DNA from: Tetradesmus obliquus | Taxonomy: Eukaryota > Chlorophyta > Chlorophyceae > Sphaeropleales > Scenedesmaceae | Reading direction: 5' to 3' | Assembly (NCBI GenBank): GCA_030272155.1 | Contig: CP126193.1 | Location: 7,812,001 to 7,876,000 of the forward strand | Length of the DNA: 64,000 nt | Shown here: piece after piece, positions 1 to 12,861 of the stretch | Numbering within the stretch: position 1 is the first letter of the stretch | Layout of the letters: each line of letters opens with the position of its first letter | Notes under the pieces: model-generated | Database searches by the model: none | What the model was told of the DNA's origin: nothing | What the model saw: the letters and a program-made list of their open reading frames with translations, nothing else | Translations under genes and position numbers: made by a program

Positions 1-3000
1 TCTGGCCGAAGGCAGTGATGATGGGCAGGCCCTCCAGGGTCTCAGCAACCAGGCCGACCAGGTCACCGGCAGTCTCGGCCTTCTGCTGCTTCAGGGTGGT
101 GGCGGCTGGCAGGTAGAAGTAGAGCATGACGCCGGTGACGAAGAAGAGCACACCGCCGAACACGCTGAACATGGGGATGGTGACTGACACGGTGATGACG
201 GTGGAAAGCATGATCAGGCCGTAGATGCCCAGGTAGTGCAGGGTGTCGACCAGGTTCTCATCCATCATGTCCTGGTCCTTGGTGAAGGCCACAAGCATCT
301 CACCCACAGGGTTCTGCAGGAAGAAGCCGAGGGGAGCGTACAGCACCCTGCAGCAAGAAAAGCGAGACAGTAGGACGTGGTTAGTTGCCTACAACTTTGT
401 TGCATTGCATGGCATTCACTGTGTTGGCACACAAATGCTTGCAGGAAGGCTGCAGGCAGGCTTGCAGGAGGCTGCAGGACGGCTACAAGATGGCACAAAG
501 GCTTGCAGGAACGCTGCAGGAAGGCACAAAGGCTTGCAGGGACGCTGCAGGAAGGCACAAAGGCCTGCAGGAAGGCACAAAGGCTTGCAGGAAAGGAGGC
601 TGCGGATTATCAAGTTGCAGGTGTGTTCTTGTGCAACTCACTTGTGGAGCATGTTCTTGTGCAGGCGCTGGCTGGCACCCAGAGACCACAAGTGGAAGGT
701 GGATCCGCGCAGCAGCATCAGCACGATGAAGGCCAGGGTGAGCATACCGTAGATGAACACGTAGGCGGGGCCAGCGGCACCGAAGATCTTGATGGGAGGG
801 CCAGTGACGTACCATTTGCGGGTGTCGCCGGTCCACTGGCGCACCCTGCGAGACAACGCAGCAGCAGCAAGCACCATCAGACGTGCAAAGCCAACGGTTG
901 GAATGCTTGATGCAAGGCAGGCAGCTGAATATTGCACACTGCTGCACTGGAGAAGGCACTTTAGAACAGTGCAGGTTTACAGTAACGCATGCAGCACACA
1001 GCCTTCCAGGAACGTGTGCAGGAAACTTGCAGGAAACTTGCCGGAAACTTGCAGGAAAGCATGCAGCAGTGCACTTCCACGCGCCACTCACCACATGTCG
1101 GAGATCTGGCGGGATGTCTGCGCGCTGAGGAACCACACCAGGGAGATGGGCAGGATCCAGTACTTGGCATACTTGGTGTACACGCCGATGGCCTGGCCCA
1201 TGGTGAGGGTGGTGGCGTTCTTCTCCTTCTTCTTGCCCATCTGGTCCTTGATGTTGGTGGCGGACAGGGACAGGCCGGAGCTGGAGCGGCCGGTAGGCTT
1301 CTTCTTGGGAGCGTCCTTGGGCTGCTCGGCGCCGCCAGCAGCAGCCAGCAGGTGGCTGGTGGGCAGCACCTTGGACAGCAGCTGCTGGGCCTGGCCGTTC
1401 CAGGGGCCGAAGTAGATCATGTTGCCCTCGTCCATGATGGCAACCTTGTCGCACTGGGGCAGGAACTCGACTTGGTGGGTGATGAGGATGATGGCCTTCT
1501 CACACATGCTGTCCTTGAGCAGGTTCTTGAAGATGTGGTGGGCGGTGTGGTGGTCCACGGCGGACAGGGCGTTGTCAAGCAGCACCAGGTCACCGTTGAA
1601 ATAGGCACAGCGGGCGAGGTTGAGGCGCTGGCGCTGGCCACCGGACAGGTTGATGCCGCGCAGGCCGGCCTTGGACTGGTCACCCTTGGGCAGGATCTGC
1701 AGGTCGAGCTCCAGAGCGCAGTCGTGGATCACCTGCGGGGTGTGGTGGAAGGAGCAGCAGCAGGTACATGTCGAGCAACAGTTTCGCAGACGAATACCAG
1801 CTAGCCAACTGTGCCGATGCCATGCTGTTCAATGAATAGCAGGAACAGCTGGCACAAATCAGCTGATGCTTAGCAGCAGACACTAGCAGCTAGCAGTGCA
1901 ACATCACCAACAGAAGCGCCCACATCAGCAGTGGCAGCACCATGCAGACACACAGCAGTGCAGCAAGCAGCAACAGCAGCAGCAGCAGCAGCACCAGCGC
2001 CATTCACCCTCTCGTAGCGCTCCTCCTCAAATGGCAGGCCGAAGCAGATGTTGTCGCGCAGGGTCAGGTTCTGGCACCAGGGGTTCTGGGGCACGAAGGA
2101 CACGCGGCCGCCGGTCTCGCAGCGGCCCTGCACGGGCTGCATGTTGCCCAGGATGGCAGACATCAGGGAGGACTTGCCGGCACCGACACGGCCGACCACA
2201 GCCACCAGCTCTCCGGGGTTCACGCTGAACTCAGGCACGTTGAGCACGAAGCCTTCCTTGCCGTGGTGCTTGAACTGGGCGTTGCGCTGTTGAGAGGAGG
2301 AGGGGAGAGCAGAGCAGCAGCGGCAGCAGTGGAAGCACAGGTGTGTGTAAGTAACAGGTATTGCAGAGCAGAAGCATTCACCGGCTGAAGACTGCTGAAG
2401 ACTGATGCAAGTATGTGGGTGCGGAGCACAGTCAGGAGATCACCAGGCAGGCAGCTGATCACACACTATTAAGCACCAGCAGCTGGCAGCAGCAGCAGCA
2501 GGTGTCACTCACGATCCAGGTGCCGGGGCGAGAGGCCTTCACTGCGCCCTCAATGTCAGTAGGCACGTGCTTGAGCATGAACTCCTCAATGCGGGCAATG
2601 GAAGCCAGGGCCTCGGACAGCGCGCGCATGGCCTTGGGCAGCACCACCAGCGGGAAGCGCAGGATGTTGAACAGGGACAGCGTGGTGAAGGCGAGGGTGG
2701 CGGCCAGGCGGCCGACAGCCATCTCGTAGGCGGCGAAGATCACGCAGGCGGTCATGGGTGGGGTACCGAACACCATGGAGATGTTGATGGTCTTGATGAT
2801 GGCGTTCTTGGTCATCAGCGCAACCTCACGGGCACGGATCTTGCTGATCTCCTTCTCAAAGAAGGCCTCCCTGCAGATTGACAACGGGTGGCGGTAGGGG
2901 CGTGGTTGGCAGGCAGGCAGGCAACAGCACAGTCAGCATAGTGACAGAAGGTAGGAGCACGCCAGGATGGCAGCAGCTGCCTGACACTGTGCTGTGCCAT

Positions 3001-4797
3001 ATCAGCGGACCGGAAGCAGCTGCCAGCTGGCACAGTGAGGCTGGCAACAGACAGCATGTGAGCTGGACCCATTGGTCACATGCACTGCAGCTGGCAGAGC
3101 ATCTGCAGCAACAAGCTGGTCACTGCATAGCCAATCTCTCTGCAAGCTGCATAGAAAGCATGCATTCAGGCACACATGCAGATGCATCCAGTGCTGTGCC
3201 ATGCATGCAACAGTCTGGCACCACAGTCGGCACATGCAGCAGGCAACCCAATCAGTCAAACTCACCATGCGTAGTACTTGACCAGCTTCATGGCGGGCAG
3301 GATCTCCTGGATGATGCCACCACGCTCCTGGGTGTTCTTGCTGTTCTTGATCTTGTTCTTGATGATCATCCAGCCGAACAGGTACTGCATGGGCATGACG
3401 ATGCAGATGACACCCCAGCCAGGCAGGGCATACACCTTCACCAGCACTGCCAGGATGGTCAGGATGGCACCAGCCTCGATGGGTGCAGTCCACAGGTAGT
3501 GGATCTCCAGGCAGCCATCAAAGATCTTGGAGATGTCTGATGCGACAAAGGACACGGCATCGGATGCCATGCTCTGGTCAATGGTTGCCATGTTGAAGCA
3601 CTTCTTGCAGACGGCATTGCACAGCGCAGCGCGCACGCGGATGCCGACTGTCATGCAGCCGTAGCCCATGCGCTGCAGGGCAATACCTGCAGGAGGGGAC
3701 AGCAGCAGCAGCAGCAGCAGCAGCAGAGGCAGCAGCAAATGCAGGTCAGAGCAGGTAGATGAGGCAGCTAGCATGCAACCGCTGTGACACCCTGACATGT
3801 GCTACTATGTAGCAGTGCAGATGCAAAGCACCTTGGCAATGCAACGTTGCAGTGCAGGCTGAACAGGGAAAGTTAACAGTAGGGTGTGCTGTTGAGCAGT
3901 GCATGCTGAATGTTCATTGTCAGGCATGCCAGTCACTGTGTAATTAGACTGTACTGCACGGAGGTACACGTTATGCAACAGCCAAGCACTTTCAGTACTG
4001 CAACTTATCTGAAACCTAAAAGCATGACACAAACAGCAAGCAGCAAAGCAAGGTTGGCTCACCCAGCAGCCAGGCATCGAAGAAGAAGAAGGCAGTGAGG
4101 GTCCAGCCATTGGCATTGCCGGCAAAGGGCTTCTCGCCGTTCACGAACTGCAGCAGACTCCTCACGAAGAAGAAGGCGCCAGTGATCACGCTGCAGGAAG
4201 CACAGACAAGCAGATACGCTTGATTAGTAGTGCGAACACCGACACCTAAAAGGCAAGTGTGCTAATGCAGGCCACATGGAGGGACGGAAGAGCAAGCTTA
4301 ATGTTAAAGCAGACGAGCTGTAACACGAGGACTCACCAGAGCGACCAAAGCAGCTTGAACAGGCCTGCAGTCATCAGGTCCTTGCCGAAGGTGCGCCACA
4401 GCACCTTGCGCAGGTTGGGCTGGCCGGCCTTGACTGACGCATCCCAGTTGACCACGAACTGATCATAGGCAACATCAGCAGTCTGCTGGCTTGGCAGGGG
4501 CAGGTCGTGCACGTCGACATCGCCTGCGAGTCAAGAAAGGACAGTTTGAAGGTCACATGGGGCCCAGAAGTGCGCAGTGGTGCACTGCTGCATGTCAATT
4601 GCTGTATAGAACTGCTGCAGTCAAGTTGTAGAAGTTGTTTCGACCAAGCATGCTGCAAGTGGTGGTGGTTTCCACCGATGGCCTGCTGCTGTAGGTAACT
4701 CACCCTGCCTTGCCTTCCTGACCACGCTGTTCATCCATCCGAAGCTGAGCTTGTTGAAGAATCCGCTTGTAGCGGCGTCAGGGCAAGGGCCCCCCAT
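1..4797 (-). CDS. ABCC/MRP-type ABC transporter (3' part outside window)
   Basis: ATP-driven membrane exporter of the ABCC (multidrug-resistance-associated) family, expected in the vacuolar or plasma membrane. Nine exons join in phase: 4797-4704, 4523-4337, 4190-4063, 3686-3266, 2870-2513, 2286-2008, 1732-1092, 845-642 and 347-1, giving about 886 residues before the window edge. The N-terminus (GFFNKLSFGWMNSV) is the usual ABCC start, without a TMD0. TMD1 is in exons 2-5. NBD1 is in exons 6-7, with Walker A GRVGAGKSSL, Q-loop VPQNPWCQN, signature LSGGQRQRLNLARC and Walker B LVLLDN. TMD2 follows, with the NPVGEMLVAFTKDQD motif. NBD2 must lie to the left. The residue after the Walker B Asp is Asn instead of Asp/Glu, so NBD1 is probably catalytically weak, as in many ABCC proteins. 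Substrate cannot be told from sequence. Confidence 0.93.
420..600. repeat. Intronic minisatellite, GCAGG(AA)GGCACAAAGGCTT unit
   Basis: Lies in the ABC transporter intron 348-641. Short units built from GGCACAAAGGCTTGCAGG and ACGCTGCAGGAA recur at least four times with single-base differences. The same intron-type GCAGGAAACTT unit recurs at 1015-1060 in the next intron. No coding role is visible. Confidence 0.8.
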
Positions 4798-7700
4798 GTT
4801 GGCGAGTGGCTTCGTATACCAGCGATAAGTGTTGCTGGTGAGAACTGCGCAATGCCTAAGCGCAGTGTTCGAGCCTAGTAGTAGATCGGCTGGTCACATG
4901 GGCTCAATGCGTTCAGTATTTATGCTAGGATGGGGGTAGGGGGGTCTCGCATGTTGTAGTCTGTGTATCGTAGACGGTGGGTGTTAGACTTGCACCCGCA
5001 CTGGCTTCCGTCACCGGAAAACATATCATCATACCCTATTTGTCTTTTAAATGTATTATTAAAAAGTAGGCGGGGCGGTGGCTTCCTCATGTATGTTGAC
5101 CATGCGAGGGTGTGAGCTTCTTGGTAAGAGCTTTGCCCATGTGGTGCACCTGCGCTGCGCAGCGGTATCACCGCACGCCAATTCTTACACCATTTGACAT
5201 CAATCGGCATTAGTGCAATTAGCTACATACAAAGTGGTACGGAAACCCGCTGCGGTGGTGACACGTCTTGGTGACACGCAAGCTGCTGCTGCTGCTGCTC
5301 TGCAAGCGATGCGCGCATGGTTGTTTCGTCGATGTAGTCATGATTATAGATGTAGCATCACGCTCTTAGAGTTTCACTACCGTATGACGCGGCAGAACAG
5401 CAGCAGCAGCAGCACAAGCACTGCTGGTTCAGCCTGGCAGGCTGTCTCGTGAGGCTGCTTGCTTGCTTTGCTTGGAACATCAAGGCAAGCCATCAATGAA
5501 TTCAGTATGGCTGACTGCCGCAGACAAGGCTTGCAAACCCTTCAACAGCACCGCTTCATGGATGGTGTTGAACACTGTTGCTACTGCTACATCACATGCA
5601 TTCGGTGCTGTATTAAGGGTTACAACGTGCATGCAGGTGCTGCACTGTACTTATACAGGCGTATCAGTTACAGAGCGTTGGTGCAGCAGCCCACCCTATA
5701 CACAAGACGTATGCCGACCACTCCAACAGTGTGCCTCTTCCCATGTCTGATATCACTGGACCTTTCAGTATTACGCACATCGTTTGGCGTTCAACACATC
5801 ACACTTCAATCACAATTGGGAGGTGTGATGTCTCACTTATGTCCTGAGCCTGAATTGTGTTACAGATCACGAGGTGCTGCATGATCGGTTACACAGAAGT
5901 GACACAAAGCACAAACCATGGCGCTTGCTTCCCTGCAACCGGTGCTAACACCCTTGCTAAGACTGGCCATTAGCACAGCACAAACAAGGTCAACAACCCA
6001 CACAGCAATTTCACAATTTGTGTGTTAGACGACAGCAGCAGCTGCGATGGCGTTGATGGCACACCCTCCCATGTAACGTAAGCTATGGTTTGATGGGTAA
6101 CATGATTGCTGATGATGATGACAGCAGCAGCTGCGATGAGCGCATGTGAATTGCAATGACACAGACAGCTCACCACAGCATGGCGTCACCAGCATCTGCA
6201 TGCAGGCTTGCGCAAGTATGCGCAAGTATGCACTGCATACATGGCATGTAACTTGCCGGTCACCTACAAGCCAGTTGCAGCCACCCACGACTTTCACCAA
6301 GGTACATAGCGCAGTCGTATGACATGCCAACACACACCCAGTGCCTGCGCAATGCAGCAGACTACCCTGATACACACAACAACAACAATCGGCCGCTGCA
6401 GGCTGCTGTAACTCCTGTGCTTGAATCATGTGCTGCTGCATGCTGGTGTGGCATGTGCTATGCATTTGCACAGCATCACATACAGCATTGCTACCACCTA
6501 CATCAAATGCTAGTCTGGTTCACGCAGGCACCACCAGATGTGCTCCATTGGCAATCCAGCATCCCAAACATGTCGAGCAACCGCCGCCTAGCACTGCTCT
6601 CACCAGTGCGCATCAGCACTGTGCACAACAAAAAACCCAGGCACAGGATGCAAGGCAGTGTTACAACAGCAAGGGCCTAACAAAGATGCTGCCCTGTTTC
6701 TTGCACCAGCCAAAAGATATGATCACTCTCCTGCACATTGTGCTTCCCATGGCCCTGCAATGCATGTCGTCGCAATGCATGCTGAGCTGCAGATACTGCA
6801 GCAGATGAATGCAAGCTGGTGTTTTACTACCCCTGCAGTCGTACACGGATTCAAAATTGAGGCCATGATGCTGTGTATAACGTCAAAGCATTATGCAGCA
6901 GCCACAGATCTGCCACAGCTTGGCCGCACCTGCCACCCTGCTGTTGAAGTAAGAGTGTGATGCTGCAGACCGCCTGCCTGCCACATGCAACGGCAGAATG
7001 TCCACGTACTTTAAGTCGACATGCTGCACACCAAACAACAGACGGCATGCTGCAGCTGTGACCCTGCAAGATGTGTCAGCAGTCACATTCTCAACCAAGC
7101 CAGCCAGCCAGCCAGCCAGCATACTAACCAAGCCCAACAGGCAAACGCAGGTGCTGCTGTGCTTGTGCTGGCCATACTGCATATGCACATGCTTAGTGCA
7201 CTGCATCAAAGCATGCATGTGTGCTGCACATGTCAGCCTACCCTGTCGCAGTGCTGCAACAGCAAGGAAGACACGGCGCTCAACGCAACCACCCCAAGAT
7301 GTGCAGTGCACAACCTTGCACCACTTGTTGAGCAGCGCAATGCAAGACCACAACCAAGCCAAGACACAGGCTGCTTGGGAACAGCTGTTGCTGCTATGTG
7401 TGCATGCTCCTAGCCTGCTGCTGCTGCTGATGTGGCCGGTTACTGCTGGGTCGTCTCTCACAGCAAACACTGCAATCATCAGCATCACTGCCGCATACTC
7501 AGCAAGCAAGCTGTTGATATGACATCAAGCACCGCCGCAATTGCGGCACAGACACAGCAGCAACAGTGCCCCCAGGGCTGCAGCAAGCTAATGTGCAGCT
7601 TGATATAGCTGCTGCCACTGCCGCCCAACGCTATGCAGCCAGCGCCAACACAACACATCCTTGTTGCACAGCCAGCACCAAACGCACGTCCCTGCGCTAT

Positions 7701-7971
7701 CCACCAAACTGTCAAAGATTGTGCTGCGTTGGCTGCACTGCAGGCACGAAGCAGACACAGCTGGCGGCCACAACAATAAGGCCACAGCATCACACAGTTC
7801 TTACGAAAAAGCTACCACCACCACCAAACACACGACGACTGCTGCGCCCAACTACACACCCACCCACATACCCACCCCCAACACCACCACCCCACCAATA
7901 CACACTAGTGGCTGCACCCAAAAGATACTAGTGGATACTTCACTTGAAGTAGGTATCCTAGCAAGCAGCCA
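4798..7971. other. Intergenic, no recognisable gene
   Basis: About 3.2 kb between the ABC transporter start and the 3' end of the solanesyl-diphosphate synthase gene. The first part (about 4860-5210) is AT-richer than the exons around it and should hold the ABC transporter promoter. Short open frames exist, but none resembles a known protein and none shows the GC-rich codon use of the real exons. Small direct repeats occur (for example GCGCAAGTAT twice at 6210-6232, GCCA units at 7096-7120), and a CA/ACC-rich stretch lies at 7810-7905. Confidence 0.6.
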
Positions 7972-7977
7972 CTAGTG
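7903..7977. repeat. 13-bp perfect inverted repeat spanning the SPS stop codon
   Basis: CACTAGTGGCTGC at 7903-7915 is matched by its reverse complement GCAGCCACTAGTG at 7965-7977. Between them sits a second near-palindrome, TACTTCACTTGAAGTA. In the transcript of the minus-strand synthase gene this can fold into a nested hairpin whose one arm contains the TAG stop codon (7974-7972). Confidence 0.75.
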
Positions 7978-10872
7978 AATGCGCTCCAGCACATAGTCAA
8001 CCATTAGCTCCAGGCTGCGCTTGGCAGGGCAGTCCTTCAACCCTGCCAGCGCCTGCCTTGCAAGCTGCCCCTCCTGCTCCGCCAGCTGCATTGCAGCATC
8101 CAGGCCGCCGGCCTCACTCACTAAGGCCAATGCACGCTGCAGGCTGCCCTCCTCTGTGAATTCAGACTGGATGAGCTGCTCGAGCTCTGGGCTGCGCTGC
8201 AGCGCAAAGATCACGGGCGCGGTGAGGTTGCCAGACGCCAGGTCTTGGCCCTGCGGCTTGCCCAGCTGCTCCGTGGACTGTGTGAAGTCCAGGATGTCAT
8301 CAACCACCTAAATGCGACAGCAGCAGCAGCAGCAGCAGACAAAGGTGCCGTCAGATCCAGAAACCAGTCGCTTGAGAGGAGAGCAGAAAGCTTGTTGAAT
8401 GTGACATATTGCAAAGGGTAATGGAAACAAGGGTGTCGAAATCAATAAGCTGAAGCGCAGCACAGCTGCTTCGTGTCAGCACAAGTGTGCGACACATCAC
8501 TTGAAACACCCCTATCAACCTCCAACACAACATCCAGCCATCCACACCGACCAACAAACCATGCAGCCCACCAAGCATCAGCCCTCACCTGGAAGGCCAC
8601 CCCAGGTGCTTGCCGTAGTCGTACATAGCGCTCAGTCAAACACACCAGCACAGTCAAAACACTAAAAAGCCAATCAGCCAGCCAGCCAGCCAACCGAAGC
8701 TCACCTGGAAGGCCAGCCCCAGGTGCTTGCCGTAGTCATACATGGCCTGCTTCTGGTCCTCATCCATGCCGCTGAACACAGCGCTGCTGCGGCAGCTGGC
8801 GGCAATCAGGGAGGCGGTCTTGTAGAACGACTTGTCGCTGTACTGCTGCAGGCTGACCTCGGTGTCAAACAGCGAGGATGCCTGGCTGATCTCGCCGTTG
8901 GCAAAGTCTGCGATGACCTTGGAGATGAGCTTGATCACCTGCAGGACATAGGAGAAAGTAGGGTTAGAAGCCATGCTAACCTACAGGAAAAGGGTTGGAA
9001 GCAATGCCAACGACAGTAGTGCGGTGTGAGCCAGCCAGGACATGATTCAAACATTTAATGATGGCGCGGCCAGTACACTCCCTCTTGTGCCATTGGCTGT
9101 GGGCACAACTCCAAAAACAACTGCTGCTGCATGCAAGGCAGCCTGCCACCTGCTGCTGTAAACCGAGACGCTCTGGGCCTAATCAGAGGTTGCACAGCTG
9201 TGCACATACCTCCAGGTTCTCCAGGTTAGCAATCAGCCATGAGGCCTGTGCAAACAGGAAGTCGCCAGCCAGCACTGCCACGCGTGTGCCAAACATGGTG
9301 TTGACCGTCTGCTTGCCTGCGATAGCGGCAGCAGCAATAGGGTGAGCACCAGCAACACCCGCAAGCATTGGGCGCCAAGCCAGCTCTGCAAAAGGCAGCT
9401 ATGTGCAGGGCCACTGGTTCCATGTAGCCATTACAAGCTCAATGGATGGCAAGTTTGTGGTTGTGGTGCCAGTGACAGCACCACCGCACAATCCAGCACA
9501 ACACCCGCTTTCAGACCGTGCATACAACTCCCTCAGTGCGCCGTGTACTGCCTCCCTGCTGGCTCTGCACTCGCAATCCATGCATGCTCATGGCCCCGCC
9601 CAGCAGCTCAGCAGCGCCACACTGCTGCTGCTGCTGCTGCTCACCTCGCCGCACGCTGCAGTCGTCCAGCACGTCGTCGTGCACCAGGCTGGCAGTGTGG
9701 ATCATCTCGATGATCTCAGCCAGCCGCCGGTGACGCTCCGTAATGTCACTGCAGGGACGCAGCAACAGCAGCAGCAGGCAGGCACGCGGAGCAGAGGCAG
9801 CAGCAGCAGCAGCGGCAAAGCAGCAGCCATTGTCAGACCTTGCTTTGAAAACGCGGTGTGCGGTTGGGTTCCTTTGAACGCTGCTCCTACAAGCAAGGCC
9901 TGCATGTACAGACTGAAGCTGGCCTGCAAGCCGAAGTGAAGCCTAACTGAATGCTTGCTCCTCTTGTGAGTGCAGTCTGCACATAAACCAGCACAAAGTG
10001 CACGACCATCGCATGCAAAGCCTGGCGCAGACTGTTGTACTCAGAACGAAGCGACGTCGGCAGCCTGGTGTGTACATGCTCAGGCTCTGCTAATATGTCA
10101 GGCTGCTTGTTCCTGTCTGGCTGAGCTGTCAAGCCTGTATGCATGCACTGCCGTGGGCAGGAGTATTGATGTAGTGCAGCTGCTGCTAGGGAAGCCAGTG
10201 CGCACGTGCTGACTCAGCAACCACCATACAACACTGACTAGGGGGCCTGTCCACCAGACCAATCAATTTGCTAATTGCCAATCTGCTGATTGCCAGCAAA
10301 GCACATCTGAAGTGCTTGCAAGCTGCCCACATGTACATGCATGCACTCAGGGCTCCAGCTGAGCTCTGCTGCGCTGCTGCCTCTGCGCCATGCATGTGTG
10401 GCCACGCAACATGCAGAACTAGCCTGACCGGTACCAAAGCCACTCACTCCATGCCTGCCAGGTTTGCAGTGGCCCTGGCAACCAGGAACACAATCATAGG
10501 CCGCAGCTTCTTGCCTCCAGCGCCAAAAATCTGGTCTGCAGCTGCCATGAGCATGGGGTGCCTCTCGCCCACAATGTTCCTGAGGTTGCGGTTCATCTGC
10601 ACCATGTCCGCATTCACAGGCTGCACGATTTGCGATATTAAGTCTGATGGCTGCAGCTTTTGTGGCTGAGGGCTGGTGCTTGGTGCTGCGACGCTCGAGG
10701 CCTCTGGCGCAAGCACTCTGCAGGGTGGTGGCTGAGCAACGCCCTGCCCATGCCTACGACGTTGTGTTTGAGCTGTGGGAGAAATCACTGGCGCACAGGG
10801 CCAGTGGCCAAGGGATCGGCCTGCTGCTAGTGCTTTGTGGTGAGCTGAGTGGTGGGCTTGCATAGTGTGCAT
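7972..10872 (-). CDS. SPS: Solanesyl-diphosphate synthase (long-chain trans-polyprenyl synthase)
   Basis: Condenses isopentenyl diphosphate onto allylic primers to make the C40-C50 side chain of plastoquinone and/or ubiquinone. Five exons (10872-10448, 9748-9645, 9316-9210, 8938-8705, 8307-7972) encode 401 residues in phase. Visible motifs: GAGGKKLRP (substrate-binding Lys/Arg), first Asp-rich motif DDVLD at residues 166-170 within [15 protein letters not shown], the Ala-Ser pair before it that fits long-chain products, and second motif VDDILD near residue 293. The first 60-70 residues (start MHTMQAHHS) are rich in Ala/Arg/Ser/His and look like an organelle transit peptide, so a plastid or mitochondrial location is likely. 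An in-frame ATG at 11022 is possible but would add an unlikely extension. GTATATG about 80 bp upstream on the coding strand could be a TATA element. The start codon is 350 bp from that of the divergent peptidase gene. Confidence 0.92.
8586..8632 (-). repeat. Echo of SPS exon 4 3' end
   Basis: Inside intron 4, a copy of the last ~45 nt of exon 4 (8705 upward) including the donor: both read ATGTAYGACTACGGCAAGC and end CTTCCAG|GTGAG. The copy has lost one C (CTGGGGTGGCC against CTGGGGCTGGCC), which would shift the frame. It is therefore a decayed partial exon duplicate, not a working exon. Confidence 0.85.
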
Positions 10873-11222
10873 GCTATCTGTATTTTGCTCGACAAAACAA
10901 CCACAAACTTGAAATGCTTGTAAACTACTGAGTCGAAAAGCTGAGCTCAAGCATATACTGGAAATTAGCACTTGCAATGAGAGAGCGGACGTGCCAAGTG
11001 ACCAGGAAGTGCTCGTAATCAACTGTATAAGCTCAATGTGGTCGAGCCCACGTGTTGCTTGGCGGGTGCTGACTGTTCACGGTCAGTGTCATTTGACGTT
11101 TGGGTGCCACCACAGAGTGCGCTCGCACAGGCGGGAGCTGCGCAACGGCTCACCCTGCACCACGAACCTGTCTGGAGTGGACGTATACAGGTTTTGTGCT
11201 GCGAAATAAGCGAGCGAAGGGT
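10873..11222. promoter_or_regulatory. Divergent intergenic region, SPS / M14 peptidase
   Basis: 350 bp separate the two divergent start codons, so the promoters of both genes must lie here or overlap the 5' UTRs. A TATATG-type element (minus strand, about 10949-10961) is suitably placed for SPS. No other motif is recognised. Confidence 0.5.
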
Positions 11223-12825
11223 ATGAGAGCTTCACTGGGCATGCTGCAGGTTGGCAGCAGAGCACTGCAATGGAGACCCCATGCAGTCTCTAAAGCGTCA
11301 CATAAGGCTCGTCAGTGCCTTGCTCAGTGTGTTGCTGCTAGGTGAGTGGTGAGTCCAGCAGTAAGAACTTTGCAGGCAACGACTTCAACCCACCAACGCC
11401 AGTGCACCACTGCCAAGGTGCTGCAGCTCACACTGCATCTGAAGCATGCAGGCTGCATGCAGATATGTCACTAGATGCATCAACAGTCTGCACCATGTCT
11501 GCAATGCTTCGACACACACTGGCTTCATGTGGTGCCATCTGCCACTGGTCCAAACAGCAACTGCTACAATGGGTAGCGCCGACTGGCGCCAGCGTGCAGG
11601 CGTACTACATGTTTGTTGAGTTCAACACAAGTCATGCATCATGGCTGTGCACAGGTGGGCCACCGGTGCTACTTCACCCAATGGCATCGGCAAGAGCACA
11701 GCAGGAGGCATCTACGTGAACAGCAACTATGACAGCGGCAACATCGAGGTACAGCAAGCAGCTGCAGGCTTGCAGGACAGGGCAGGATAGCTCTACTGCA
11801 GGCTGCCAGTCAGCACATGATGAGGATGAGGATGATGCAGCTTGCAGGACAACGTCACTACATGGCTGCGGAGTGTAGCTGGTTGTTTACAGCCTTGCAG
11901 GAGCTGTGTGCAGTGCTAGCGTTGCTGCTGCGGGCGTGCAGGCTGCACTTGTAAAACAGCAGAAGGAGCAGCAGCGGCAGCAGAATGTGGGGCGCAGCAG
12001 GATGCGTACCAAAGGGGCTTACAGGGCAGCAGCGATGCGAAGTGCTGCGTGTTGTCGCACTTGCACAGCTCGTATGCAGGGTTGGCAGGAAACGGCAGCT
12101 GCAGCCGTCCCAAGGTATAGCTCCAGCTGCAAGCTGTGAAACATGCATGATGTTGTGTAGCTGAGATCCATGACACCACCGCTGTCTGCTGTGGCGCTGC
12201 TTGATGCAGATTGAGGACATGAGTGATGCAGGCAACATCAAGCTGCGCATCCACCCCGACCCGTTCTGCGAGACAGACAATGTCAGCCACGCGATGTGAG
12301 CAGCAGCAGCAGCAGCAGCTAAGCTTGAATGGTCAGACACTGGTCAGTTTACTGAGCGTGCAGCAGCATGGGCGCAGATGCAGAGCCCCAGGTGCCATGA
12401 ACTCTCCTGCAGCAGCAGCAATCACATCGCACCAGCCACAGCAGCTAGGTTGTACCCTGTTGTTGTGCAGCTGGTGTCTGCGCGCATCCGCACACAGCAA
12501 CAACGCCTTCGCCAATTGCGCGGGATCAGCAATCGCGCAGGGTAAGCCCCTGCCTTTGCTGCTTACTCTGCATTGCTCACTGGGCACAGGCTTTCTTCAC
12601 GCGTGCGTGTTGCTTGCGTTACCCTGTTACGGTGATGACAATGATACTACTCCACCTGCCTGCTGCTGCTGCTGCCGCCGCCAGGTGGTTCAACTTCCGC
12701 ATGACCAACGTGGCGGGCAAGGCGCTGACGCTGCACATCAACAACGCGGGCCAGTGCAGCTTCCCCGTTGCCTGGCAGGGCTATCAGGCCTGCGCCTCGT
12801 ACGACCTGGAGCACTGGTTCAGGTG

Positions 12826-12861
<36 letters not shown>

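Noticed and set aside
4920..5210. 96-residue open frame on the minus strand upstream of the ABC transporter
   Set aside because: Different base composition, no recognisable domain, and it occupies the likely promoter.
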